Of a stretch of 64,000 nt of DNA, positions 42,262 through 49,368 are shown one piece after another; within the stretch, counting starts at the first letter, position 1, and each line of letters begins with the position of its first letter. The stretch lies in the NCBI GenBank assembly GCA_963815935.1, contig CAWFIL010000004.1:124001-188000 (forward strand). The letters are read 5' to 3'. The notes beneath the pieces are model-generated. The model saw nothing but the letters and a program-made list of their open reading frames with translations. It did not search any database and had not been told where the DNA came from. The DNA comes from JARIHD01 sp963815935. GTDB taxonomy: Bacteria > Patescibacteriota > Saccharimonadia > Saccharimonadales > UBA4665. Position numbers and translations under genes: made by a program.

Positions 42262-43089
42262 ATGACTCCATTTGATGCAGAGCTTCACTTTGCTAAAAAA
42301 CTTGCCTCGGAAGCGGGCAAAATTATGCTCCATTATTTTCGTGCCGAGGATAAGGGCATAACGATTAAACAGGACACGTCGCCCGTAACCCTGGCCGACA
42401 CCGAGATCAACGAGCTGGTGATAAAACAGGTCCGGAGGCGCTTCCCTACCCACGGTGTCTTGGGCGAAGAAGCCAGTTTTGGTCTTGATCGCCCCAGCCT
42501 GTGGGTGGTTGACCCACTAGACGGCACACCACCGTTTGCACGGGGCATCCCGCTCAGTACGTTTTGCCTGACGCTTGCGCAAAACGGCCAGCCAGTTGTA
42601 GCTGTCGTATACGACCCGTACATGGATAGGCTGTTCTGGGCCTGCGAAGGGCTAGGTGCATTTGAAAATGACCGCAAGCTTGATCTTTCTACCCACAAAC
42701 CGATCGGCAAGTTAGGCATCTGCCTGGAAGTTGCCGGTGGTTCGTATTGGACGACATTTAGTGATCGCACCATCGGTGGTAGAATGCTCGATGCTTTCGA
42801 CCACACTAACGACACGTTTACCTATTACTTGCCGATTGCCTACTCGATTGTCATGGTAGCCGCCGGTCGCTTCGACGGTGTTGTTACGAGCGGCAAAAAT
42901 CCGTGGGACTTGGCTGCTGCTGGGTTTATAGCCAAGCAGGCTGGCGCTGTCGTAACAGACATTTTCGGTCAGCCAATTACTGACTGGTCAAAAGACATCG
43001 GCGGCCTGATTGCCGGGCAACAGCCCATTTATAACAGAATGCGAGAAATTATTAGGCCCACTCTATCGGCAGTGAAAGAGCTTACTTAG
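42262..43089 (+). CDS. Inositol monophosphatase-family phosphatase (2)
   Basis: 275 residues from ATG 42262, which has GAAGG 7 nt upstream; the longer frame begins in the promoter region. Motifs: LGEEASFG, VVDPLDGTPPFARGIPL and NPWDLAAAGFIAKQAGA. The DGTPPF variant of DGTINF and the absence of a His near the substrate pocket suggest a histidinol-phosphatase- or CysQ-like specificity, not settled by sequence alone. It is transcribed away from the EamA gene. Confidence 0.87.
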   Translation: MTPFDAELHFAKKLASEAGKIMLHYFRAEDKGITIKQDTSPVTLADTEINELVIKQVRRRFPTHGVLGEEASFGLDRPSLWVVDPLDGTPPFARGIPLSTFCLTLAQNGQPVVAVVYDPYMDRLFWACEGLGAFENDRKLDLSTHKPIGKLGICLEVAGGSYWTTFSDRTIGGRMLDAFDHTNDTFTYYLPIAYSIVMVAAGRFDGVVTSGKNPWDLAAAGFIAKQAGAVVTDIFGQPITDWSKDIGGLIAGQQPIYNRMREIIRPTLSAVKELT

Positions 43090-43300
43090 ATGAGCCACGT
43101 GTTACCTCCAAGAGATTAGGAAACTCGACCGTTTCAAGCACGCTCGGTTCGTCGTCACTTAAAATGAAAAGGTGACCCCAGCCGTACGCGCCGGAAAGTC
43201 CGGTTCGATAGAAACTGCGTGTACATCTCGTAATATTAATTTGGTTTGGTCTATTGCAACGAAAAGTTTTAAGAGCCGAGGGGCTACAATAGATGTCGCA
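43085..43300 (-). pseudogene. Possible frameshifted gene remnant
   Basis: Two overlapping minus frames each read as plausible protein. One gives IVAPRLLKLFVAIDQ and RDVHAVSIEPDFPA; the other takes over with YGWGHLFILSDDEPSV and FPNLLEVTRGSSK. Joined, they make a coherent chain broken by a frameshift near 43175. No start codon with a ribosome site is present. The remnant abuts the end of the small gene at 43284 and could have been its 3' part. Weak evidence. Confidence 0.3.
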
Positions 43301-43595
43301 TCCCAGCCACTTCAACCTCCATGTCAACGCCGTCTTTGGTAGTCTCGACGATCTTGTGAGGCTTTTGGATAGCGAAGTAGCGAACTATCTTGCCTTCACG
43401 AATCAAGTCACGATCCACGGCGTCGAGCAGAAAGTAATCAAAAATCATGAAAGGATTGAGTGGGACACCGCCGTTCTCGAGCACAAAGACAGAAATAAAC
43501 ATTCGATAGTAGAATAAGTGCTTAGACATTGCCGTGTAGACGAGTGGCTTATCTTTTTGGGCCTGAAGAGCTGGGTGGGCAAAACTCTTTTTCAT
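43284..43595 (-). CDS. Small conserved-looking unknown protein, possibly internally deleted
   Basis: About 103 residues from ATG 43595, 7 nt after TATAAT. It carries KPLVYTAMSKHLFYYRMFISVFVLENGGVPLNPFMIFDYFLLDAVDRDLIREG in overlapping short blocks (YYRMFISVFVLE; PLNPFMIFDYFLLD). I recall longer relatives in CPR genomes with an extra 35-40 residues before the final VRYF strand; here REG joins straight to KIVRYFAIQKP. It may therefore be a deleted or shortened form. Function unknown. Confidence 0.5.
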   Translation of the reverse strand: MKKSFAHPALQAQKDKPLVYTAMSKHLFYYRMFISVFVLENGGVPLNPFMIFDYFLLDAVDRDLIREGKIVRYFAIQKPHKIVETTKDGVDMEVEVAGMRHLL

Positions 43596-43613
43596 ACTAC
43601 TTATTATACTTTT

Positions 43614-43641
43614 TTCTTGGTGCACTTTGTTTCGAACACCT
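43614..43641. repeat. 28-bp intergenic repeat, copy 1
   Basis: TTCTTGGTGCACTTTGTTTC and then GAACACCT. Copy 2 at 45607-45634 differs at one position. Both copies lie upstream of minus-strand genes with leaderless-type promoters, and each contains the near-palindrome TGTTTCGAACA. Candidate operator. Confidence 0.55.
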
Positions 43642-43706
43642 TGTGGCGTGGGTCGGATAGACTGATCTCATCTTGGAGTTAGGTTATACGCGGAATAGTG
43701 GGGTGT

Positions 43707-44156
43707 TCATATCCACCTCCGCACCAAGCTCAGGTACGCCTTATACTTAGATCCAAACTTCTTTCTAAGTTGGTCTTCTTCAAAAGGGATGACGAACGTT
43801 CCTATAATTACTACATACAGGAGGGGCGCACATAAAGCGGCCAGCGAGCCTAGAGCGATAGCCACGCCCGCGACTATGAGTAATTCAGAGGCGTACAGGG
43901 GGTTGCGACTCAGGGAGTACAACGAATCTGTAATAAGAACGTTTGACGTATGTACAACGTCAGAAGATGCCCGCTTTCTGAGTATAACGATAGACGTTAT
44001 CCCAGACACAAGGCCGACGACAATTAGTGCCAACCCCAAGTAATTAAAAGGTAATCCAATGACTTCAATCACGGGGGCGAAGTGGTCGAGAAGATATGAC
44101 CCAATAACAAGGCCAAGCAGGGTTATGTCTGGCAAGGTATTTGGAGGCTTAATCAA
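43707..44156 (-). CDS. Isoprenylcysteine/phospholipid methyltransferase-family membrane protein
   Basis: 149 residues with four hydrophobic segments. The C-terminal half carries the ICMT/PEMT signature: SLSRNPLYASELL, then FEEDQLRKKFGSKYKAYLSLVRRW. SAM-dependent methylation of a lipid or small molecule is likely; the substrate is unknown. The start codon (TTG 44156) has no ribosome site, and the next in-frame starts would cut the first segment. Confidence 0.8.
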   Translation of the reverse strand: MIKPPNTLPDITLLGLVIGSYLLDHFAPVIEVIGLPFNYLGLALIVVGLVSGITSIVILRKRASSDVVHTSNVLITDSLYSLSRNPLYASELLIVAGVAIALGSLAALCAPLLYVVIIGTFVIPFEEDQLRKKFGSKYKAYLSLVRRWI

Positions 44157-44250
44157 TGTAACCGCCTGGGTCTGAGGCTAATGCAACAAGGGCCAGCCCA
44201 ACACAGTGAGTAAAGGCGCCTATTAGTAGCGAAGGGTCGACTCAAAAAAA

Positions 44251-44946
44251 CTAACAAGTGTTCAAAACCTTATATCTCAGGTGCAAATACGAACTGTTGA
44301 GCTTATCGGCACCAATTAATTCAAGCGGCTTGAGCAGCGTTAGATCACTATCGCTCTCAAGCGACCCCCCTCCCAACAGTGATGCAGTGTTGTGCCCGCC
44401 CACCATAACAGGTGCCACAACAAGCGAAACAAAATGTATCAGGCCCAGACGCATGAGCTCTGTGTTCATATCACCGCCCGACTGAATAGTCACTCTATCT
44501 GCGCCCAACGATTTAAGTTTGACAAATAAGTCCCTAAAATCGATCTTCTCTTCATAAGTAATGACCGACAGGTTGTCGTCTTTTACTGCATTAGCAGGGT
44601 GCTTCGGGTTAGTGGTAACGATATATAATTTTGAAACAAACTTCAGCAAGTTAGTGATGCCGCGTTCGGTGAGGTGTGGTTTGTTATCGACTATCACAAA
44701 GATAACATCGATCTTTTTAATATCGCCTTTCTCTTCGTTCCAGCCCACCTTGGCCATAACACGGCCGGTATTGAACGAGTAATAGTCAGTTTGTTTTTCT
44801 AGGTCGTAATATTGCTGCAATCCCTCAGCTACACCTTTGATATTTGGCAAGTCCTTATCAAAGTCGCGTTCGTCCGTAGAGCCAGTCGATATTTTGCCAT
44901 CAACCGAAACAAGCATGAAGAGTGTAGCTATGGGCAGATTGTTCAT
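44251..44946 (-). CDS. RibD C-terminal-type reductase (DHFR fold)
   Basis: 231 residues. ATLFMLVSVDGKISTGSTDERDF at the N-terminus, ADRVTIQSGGDMNTELMRLGLI in the middle and VVAPVMVGGHNTASLLGG near the end match the RibD_C reductase domain. There is no deaminase domain and no other rib genes nearby, so it may be a stand-alone pyrimidine/pterin reductase rather than riboflavin synthesis. The ATG lies 6 nt after TGT-TACGCT. Confidence 0.82.
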   Translation of the reverse strand: MNNLPIATLFMLVSVDGKISTGSTDERDFDKDLPNIKGVAEGLQQYYDLEKQTDYYSFNTGRVMAKVGWNEEKGDIKKIDVIFVIVDNKPHLTERGITNLLKFVSKLYIVTTNPKHPANAVKDDNLSVITYEEKIDFRDLFVKLKSLGADRVTIQSGGDMNTELMRLGLIHFVSLVVAPVMVGGHNTASLLGGGSLESDSDLTLLKPLELIGADKLNSSYLHLRYKVLNTC

Positions 44947-45019
44947 GCCCCAAGCGTAACAAATTAAAAAATTAGCTCCAAACCGAGTTGGATAAGCTGG
45001 CTCAGGAGTAATTCGTTAT

Positions 45020-45583
45020 CTAAACTAGCTTTCTCTGCTCTAGTATCTCTAGCAACTTAGGAAATTGTTTATACTCATCACTTCGTTCTAGGTTGAAATG
45101 GCCTCCGCCGGGAATGACGATCATCTCAGCGCCTACGTTAATTGCTACATATTGCGCCTGATTAAGCGGCACGTAAGGATCGTCGTCCGAATGTATGAAG
45201 AGTAACTCGTTTACACTCTGCCGTATAGCAGCCCAATCAAATTGCATATCAAAAAGCTGGTCGTTTGGCTCCCATTGCAGCGAGTTGTCATGGAAGGCTG
45301 AGAGACCAACTATAGCACCGATCTTTTCCATATTATTCTGGGCTAGTATCAGTGCTAGTATCGCGCCGCTTGAGTGCCCAACAATCAATGTCTCCCCGCC
45401 AATCGGAAATGGACATTGTTCTTTTACAAATCGTTGCCACTTCCTAAGACTGGGCTTTTCGGCCTGAGGCAACTGCGGTAACCATACAGTAAAACCCTTC
45501 TCTTCAAGCTCCTTTTTTAGCCATTGGAACCAGTTGCCACTCGGTGAACCGAGTGTGCCGTGGAGGATAATTGCTGTTTTCAT
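45020..45583 (-). CDS. RBBP9/YdeN-family alpha/beta serine hydrolase
   Basis: 188 residues. Catalytic Ser in IVGHSSGAILAL, Asp in HSDDDPYVPL, His in IPGGGHFNLE. ILHGTLGSPSGNWFQWLKKEL forms the first loop. The substrate is unknown. ATG 45583 is 7 nt after TGT-TATGAT; the longer frame at 45595 would start inside the promoter. The shared 28-bp repeat lies just upstream. Confidence 0.88.
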   Translation of the reverse strand: MKTAIILHGTLGSPSGNWFQWLKKELEEKGFTVWLPQLPQAEKPSLRKWQRFVKEQCPFPIGGETLIVGHSSGAILALILAQNNMEKIGAIVGLSAFHDNSLQWEPNDQLFDMQFDWAAIRQSVNELLFIHSDDDPYVPLNQAQYVAINVGAEMIVIPGGGHFNLERSDEYKQFPKLLEILEQRKLV

Positions 45584-45606
45584 ATACCTCATCATAACAA
45601 AATATG

Positions 45607-45634
45607 TTCTTGATGCACTTTGTTTCGAACACCT
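45607..45634. repeat. 28-bp intergenic repeat, copy 2
   Basis: Same element as at 43614-43641, with one mismatch. It lies between the phosphatase-like gene and the alpha/beta hydrolase promoter. Confidence 0.55.
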
Positions 45635-45677
45635 ACTTGCATGGCCGGGCTCAGTAAGCCAGTCTTTCGATTCCTAG

Positions 45678-46214
45678 CTAAATATTCACTTTGATGTAGT
45701 CGCCTTGAGGCGCTTCAATACTCCAGGCTTCATCGTTTGATAGATGCTGCTCTACTGCTAAGATAGCCTGGACAACCCACAGCGAGGTTACAACCAGTAC
45801 TGTATCGTACTTTCTGGTTCGTAGTTCACTAACAAAGTCAGCTACTCGTTTCTTAATGTCTTCTATGGATTCACCATCCTTAAAACGTGCCGTCCACCGG
45901 TCAGCCGCCGCATCAAGTGCTTTATCATATTCTGTAAAATGTTTGCCTTCGAATCCCGACTTGCCATCGTTTAAGCGTGGGTCGATTTCGATTTCTAGGT
46001 TGTGGAACTTATTGACGATTTCTGCGGTCTGCTGAGTACGCTTTAACTCGGAAACGAATATACGGTCGAGCGGCGTTTGCTTGAGCTTGTCGGCCAAGGC
46101 CTCCGACTGCCTGATGCCCAGTGACGTAAGGTGTACATCTACAGAAGGGTCTGCGTTGCAGAGCCCAAGATCGTTGTAATTGGTCCGACCGTGGCGGGCG
46201 AGATACAATTTCAT
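45678..46214 (-). CDS. Histidine phosphatase-family protein lacking second catalytic His
   Basis: About 178 residues of the phosphoglycerate mutase/phosphatase fold. The N-terminal LYLARHGRTNYND gives the phosphorylated His and Arg, and SELKRTQQTAEI follows. The second catalytic His normally lies in VVTHGGVI; here the strand reads VVTSLWVVQAI, so it is missing. Either catalysis uses another residue or the protein is a non-enzymatic binder. ATG 46214 lies 6 nt after TATGAT. Confidence 0.82.
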   Translation of the reverse strand: MKLYLARHGRTNYNDLGLCNADPSVDVHLTSLGIRQSEALADKLKQTPLDRIFVSELKRTQQTAEIVNKFHNLEIEIDPRLNDGKSGFEGKHFTEYDKALDAAADRWTARFKDGESIEDIKKRVADFVSELRTRKYDTVLVVTSLWVVQAILAVEQHLSNDEAWSIEAPQGDYIKVNI

Positions 46215-46256
46215 GCTCCCATCATACAATGAAAGTGCTCGAAGTCTGCCCTGTTA

Positions 46257-46296
46257 AAAAACAGATCAGTTAGTCGAACACTAGTCTGATCTGTTT
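46257..46296. terminator. Bidirectional terminator beside tRNA-Gly
   Basis: AAACAGATCAG (46259-46269) pairs with CTGATCTGTTT (46286-46296), with an inner TAGT/ACTA stem around CGAAC. Located between tRNA-Gly and the phosphatase-like gene. Confidence 0.8.
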
Positions 46297-46314
46297 TATA
46301 TGGGCTGTCCCTTT

Positions 46315-46391
46315 TGGTGCGGGTCAGGGGACTCTAACCCCTGGCCTCGTCCTTGGCAAGGACGCGCTCTAAACAACTGAGCTAGACCCGC
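46315..46391 (-). tRNA. tRNA-Gly(GCC) with a U19-A56 tertiary pair
   Basis: 77 nt with encoded CCA. The acceptor GCGGGTC/GACCCGC is perfect, the anticodon stem CGTCC/GGACG surrounds TTGCCAA (GCC), and C2-G71 fits Gly identity. The D-loop is AGTTGTTTA (U at 19) and the T-loop TTAGAGT (A at 56), replacing the near-universal G19-C56 pair with U19-A56. The discriminator is A73, whereas many bacterial tRNA-Gly have U73. Confidence 0.92.
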
Positions 46392-46550
46392 GTACGTGAG
46401 CGTAACAGATGATATGGTAACGTAATTTGCTGCATAATGCAAGGGTGTAGCGAGCAATTGTCGCCCGCTTTTGTAGGATCTTTTAAGTTCGCATTTCTGC
46501 AAATGTTACGGCAGTGGACTCTTCTGTACCCCAGGAGCTATAGTGGAGGC

Positions 46551-47087
46551 ATGTCAGAATCTAAACTTATCCTCTTATACGGATTTGCGGGCGTTGGCAA
46601 GACCACTATTGCCGAACGATACACGCGCGAAAACCCCTTATCCCTAAATCTTGAAGCCGATAGGATCATACCAATGGTCGGTCGGTGGGCAGAGTATGAG
46701 CCCCAGGCCTGGGACCTGGTGCATCGCCTTAGCAAAGCTATGATAGCCACCTGCGCTGAGCTTGGCCACGATGTCGTGGTCCCCCACATGCCTAGGTCGG
46801 CCGAGCAATTAGCCGACTTTGAGCGTACGGCCCGGGAAGTTGGCGCCCGCTTTGTAGAGATCAGCTTAACCACTGACCGCGATGAAGCAATACGGCGCCT
46901 AGTTGCGCGGGGAACCTGGGGCGAAGAAGGCGCGCCACCAATAACCGAAGACGATTTGCCAGTTATTAATGAGCTTTACGACGACATGGGAAGCGCCTTG
47001 GCGCAACGTCCAAATAGTATTGAAGTTCCCTCTATAGAGCATAACTACGACGACACCTACGAACGCTTTTTAGAGGCTATCGCTTAG
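46551..47087 (+). CDS. P-loop nucleotide kinase (AAA_33/zeta-like)
   Basis: 178 residues. The Walker A is LLYGFAGVGKTTIAERYT at the N-terminus and ISLTTDRDEAIRRLVARG is a lid-like Arg segment. Fold of small-molecule kinases such as gluconate or aminoglycoside kinases and zeta toxins; the substrate is unknown. ATG 46551 lies 6 nt after TATAGT, and the same GGAGGC could serve as a ribosome site. Confidence 0.75.
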   Translation: MSESKLILLYGFAGVGKTTIAERYTRENPLSLNLEADRIIPMVGRWAEYEPQAWDLVHRLSKAMIATCAELGHDVVVPHMPRSAEQLADFERTAREVGARFVEISLTTDRDEAIRRLVARGTWGEEGAPPITEDDLPVINELYDDMGSALAQRPNSIEVPSIEHNYDDTYERFLEAIA

Positions 47088-47138
47088 CCGGCTCTTTGAG
47101 AGCTTACTGATTTTGCGAACAAACTTGATGCTCTTGGT

Positions 47139-47858
47139 CTAGGAGTTGAGATCGACAGGGTCATATAGGCTGTTCGGCTCGCCATAGAACCAGGCCCAGA
47201 CTTGGTCGCCGTAAGAAAAATGCCACCATTCAGGTTTGCAACTTGCAAATCCAGCGTCGAGCATGATGCTAACTAGCATTAGTCTGTTGCTCTTCTGCTC
47301 ATCAGTGAGATCCGGATAGTACAAGAACGACTTGTCGCTATCATCATTCATCTTACTCCCAAAATCTAGGAATTCACCAGTTTGCACGTTTATCACATCA
47401 ATATCCAAAGCGGCTCCGACAACATGAGGAGGCAAGGTAATGTCTGGGTCACTAACAAACGTTCGCGCGTGTTCTAAAGCCTCTTCATCAGAGGCCTCTG
47501 GATGGTCACGCTTGTAATCATCCGCGCAGTCAAGAAGAATACGGCGTTGCACTTCGATGGGTCGGTGACCAGCGCGGATTACAAATCTGTAAATATCTTC
47601 AAGGTCACTAGCAGCCTCTACTAGTCGCTTAGCAACTTCTGAACGAACATAAACACCCTTATAGTCTGGGTGTTTGGCAATGTAATCACGATATCGCTGA
47701 CCTTCCCAATCTTTTTCGACTGTCCAGCAAGGTTCAACAAGAATCTTTGCCGAGCTAGCGATTTCAACTAAAGGATCATCGACACTTGTTGATTGGTACT
47801 TTGCAAAATCTATACGCTCTGTACTTTGCGAACGAGCGAGTTTCTCATCTAATGTCAT
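47139..47858 (-). CDS. VanX/DdpX-like D-Ala-D-Ala dipeptidase
   Basis: Zinc peptidase of family M15D, 239 residues. The signature PPHVVGAALDIDVIN gives the SxHxxGxAxD-type ligands, and PEWWHFSYGD gives the catalytic Glu and third ligand; VIRAGHRPIEVQRRIL holds the Arg. No signal peptide, so it acts in the cytoplasm, recycling D-Ala-D-Ala. No vanH/vanA genes are nearby. ATG lies 6 nt after TAGTAT. Confidence 0.87.
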   Translation of the reverse strand: MTLDEKLARSQSTERIDFAKYQSTSVDDPLVEIASSAKILVEPCWTVEKDWEGQRYRDYIAKHPDYKGVYVRSEVAKRLVEAASDLEDIYRFVIRAGHRPIEVQRRILLDCADDYKRDHPEASDEEALEHARTFVSDPDITLPPHVVGAALDIDVINVQTGEFLDFGSKMNDDSDKSFLYYPDLTDEQKSNRLMLVSIMLDAGFASCKPEWWHFSYGDQVWAWFYGEPNSLYDPVDLNS

Positions 47859-47978
47859 TAAGGAATACTATCATGATTAAAATAGGTTGTCTGCGTGCTT
47901 CAATAGGGGTGACGCATAGTGAAAGTGCAAGTCACGCGCGGTTCAGCGCCTTTATCCCTACCAGACTTGAACTATTTA

Positions 47979-48062
47979 ACAGAGATAAATTTAGCAAAGT
48001 ATAAAGCCGAGACATAAATCTCGACTTTATACTTCTGTTACGAAAATTGGTGGCACCTCCCA
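47979..48062. repeat. Imperfect direct repeat, left copy (terminator plus tRNA-3'-end-like)
   Basis: The same order of elements as 49171-49254: ACAGA, a nested hairpin with CGAGA-loop-TCTCG, TCTGT, then TTGGTGGCACCTCCCA, which matches the tRNA-Phe 3' end at 15 of 16 bases. The rest of a tRNA is missing here. The hairpin (47997-48034, AAGTATAAAG paired with CTTTATACTT) is itself a terminator. Confidence 0.6.
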
Positions 48063-48137
48063 AGGGAAACTGGAACTGTATTTTCGACGGTGCCATTACC
48101 TTGGATGAGCGACTCGATGAGCTATGCTTTGGAGCGA

Positions 48138-48539
48138 CTATTGATTGGGATTGATGACATGTTGTTTGAGCCACTTTGCAATCCTGTCGATCGAGGGCTT
48201 GTCATTCACGACATGCAGCATAATGTCTTCGTATTCTTGGTTTGTGAATACTACCTTAACGTCATTCTGCTCCAAATACAGTACAGCTGCGGCCATAGCA
48301 GTTCGCTTATTACCATCACGAAAGCCGTGATTGCGTGCGATAGAATCGAGCAAAGCCGCTGCTTTTGAAAATACATCAGGGTAGGCGTCTTCGCCCATTA
48401 CACTATGGAGTGGTCGAGCCAAGGCCGACTTAATAAGACCCTCGTCATGGTAGCCCTTAGAACCGCCACTTGCATCAATAATATGATCATGAATATAGCT
48501 TAGGATCACTAAATCCCATTCAGGATCATCGTCAAACAT
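48138..48539 (-). CDS. Doc-type Fic-fold toxin
   Basis: 133 residues. The active-site motif HGFRDGNKRT at 71-80 is of Doc type, which phosphorylates EF-Tu in the known Phd/Doc pair, rather than the AMPylating HPFxxGNGR type. No Phd-like antitoxin is adjacent. The gene begins 2 nt after a 2H phosphoesterase gene (48542-49123), and the pair lies between two direct repeats. Toxicity, and whether the neighbour is its antidote, is inference. Confidence 0.82.
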   Translation of the reverse strand: MFDDDPEWDLVILSYIHDHIIDASGGSKGYHDEGLIKSALARPLHSVMGEDAYPDVFSKAAALLDSIARNHGFRDGNKRTAMAAAVLYLEQNDVKVVFTNQEYEDIMLHVVNDKPSIDRIAKWLKQHVINPNQ

Positions 48540-48541
48540 AC

Positions 48542-49123
48542 TTATTTCTTAGACAACTCTTTGAGAGCTGGCTTGTACTTTTTAATAAAGTCTTTCGTCC
48601 AGTTCTGCACTTTTTTGCTGGGAGCCTTGGTTATCTGTGTCATGGCTACATTATACCATTGCTCAGGCTTACCGAGGCTGAATCTTGAACGAATTATTCT
48701 TCGTCCATCTATAACTTCGACAAGATACGCGGCCAAGGAAAGCAAATGTGTTTTTGGAGGAAAATCCACACCATCCCTTTGCGTGATATGAGCTTTATGA
48801 TTCACGCCTATAAATTCAGGATACTGGAAAATTACACCTGCTTTTTCTAATAAAACTTGAAGTCGCATATGCAGTGATTGCTCTTCTGCGCTGCTAACCA
48901 TGTGAGCCGTGACCTTTTTGGGGCCAAGCTTAATTGTGCTACCGAAAATTAAGCTAACAGGCTGGATATTCGCAAACAGAGGCCTAACTACAGAAGACAA
49001 TTCGTCTGGTGCTAAGTTAGAAAAGAAACGACTCATTGATGTCAGATGTGACGGCAGGTCGTCATAGACTACACCCACTTCAAGCGGTGTGACCTCTAGG
49101 ACAAAGAGGTATAGATGCTTCAT
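48542..49123 (-). CDS. 2H phosphoesterase (LigT-like), paired with Doc
   Basis: 193 residues with the two HxT motifs that define the 2H superfamily: HLT at 26-28 (LPSHLTSM) and HIT at 112-114 (KAHITQRD), about 85 residues apart as usual. Relatives open 2',3'-cyclic phosphates or cut 2'-5' bonds. The C-terminal 50 residues are basic and may bind RNA. It occupies the slot where an antitoxin is normally encoded ahead of Doc. ATG lies 7 nt after TGC-TACAAT. Confidence 0.7.
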   Translation of the reverse strand: MKHLYLFVLEVTPLEVGVVYDDLPSHLTSMSRFFSNLAPDELSSVVRPLFANIQPVSLIFGSTIKLGPKKVTAHMVSSAEEQSLHMRLQVLLEKAGVIFQYPEFIGVNHKAHITQRDGVDFPPKTHLLSLAAYLVEVIDGRRIIRSRFSLGKPEQWYNVAMTQITKAPSKKVQNWTKDFIKKYKPALKELSKK

Positions 49124-49170
49124 GTGTTTGATTGTAGCACTATCTACCCCGTCAAACTCGAACTAGAGCA

Positions 49171-49254
49171 ACAGAGGTGTGTTTGCAAAATAAAAGTCCG
49201 AGACAATTTATCTCGGACTTTTACCTCTGTAACAATTCTTGGTGGCTCCTCCCA
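49171..49254. repeat. Imperfect direct repeat, right copy (tRNA-Phe terminator and 3' end)
   Basis: Contains the tRNA-Phe 3' 15 bases and its terminator (AAAAGTCCGAGA paired with TCTCGGACTTTT, 49192-49222, within an outer ACAGAGGT/ACCTCTGT stem). It aligns along its length with 47979-48062; weaker similarity extends about 25 bp further left on both sides. Confidence 0.6.
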
Positions 49255-49315
49255 GACTCGAACTGGGGACACAAGGCTCTTCAGGCCTCTGCTCTACCAA
49301 CTGAGCTAAAGAGCC
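49240..49315 (-). tRNA. tRNA-Phe(GAA)
   Basis: 76 nt with encoded CCA. The acceptor GGCTCTT pairs with AGGAGCC, the anticodon loop CTGAAGA reads GAA, and the D-loop and T-loop (TTCGAGT) are normal. Followed by the terminator at 49192-49222. Confidence 0.95.
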
Positions 49316-49368
49316 GTGGTAACAGCGGTTATTGTAATGCATTTACCGCTGTTAATCAAGAATTAAGG

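Noticed and set aside
43082..43327. 81-codon minus-strand ORF as an intact gene
   Set aside because: Its N-terminal half is Cys/Arg-rich and unlike protein, while another frame reads better there; treated instead as a possible frameshifted remnant.
45607..45634. LexA/DinR-type SOS box within the 28-bp repeat
   Set aside because: The half-sites are in the wrong order and spacing (GTTTCGAAC rather than GAAC-N4-GTTC).
47932..48174. 80-codon minus-strand ORF between the VanX-like and Doc genes
   Set aside because: It runs over the terminator/tRNA-end repeat, is rich in Ser and has no ribosome site; it is a by-product of the repeat.
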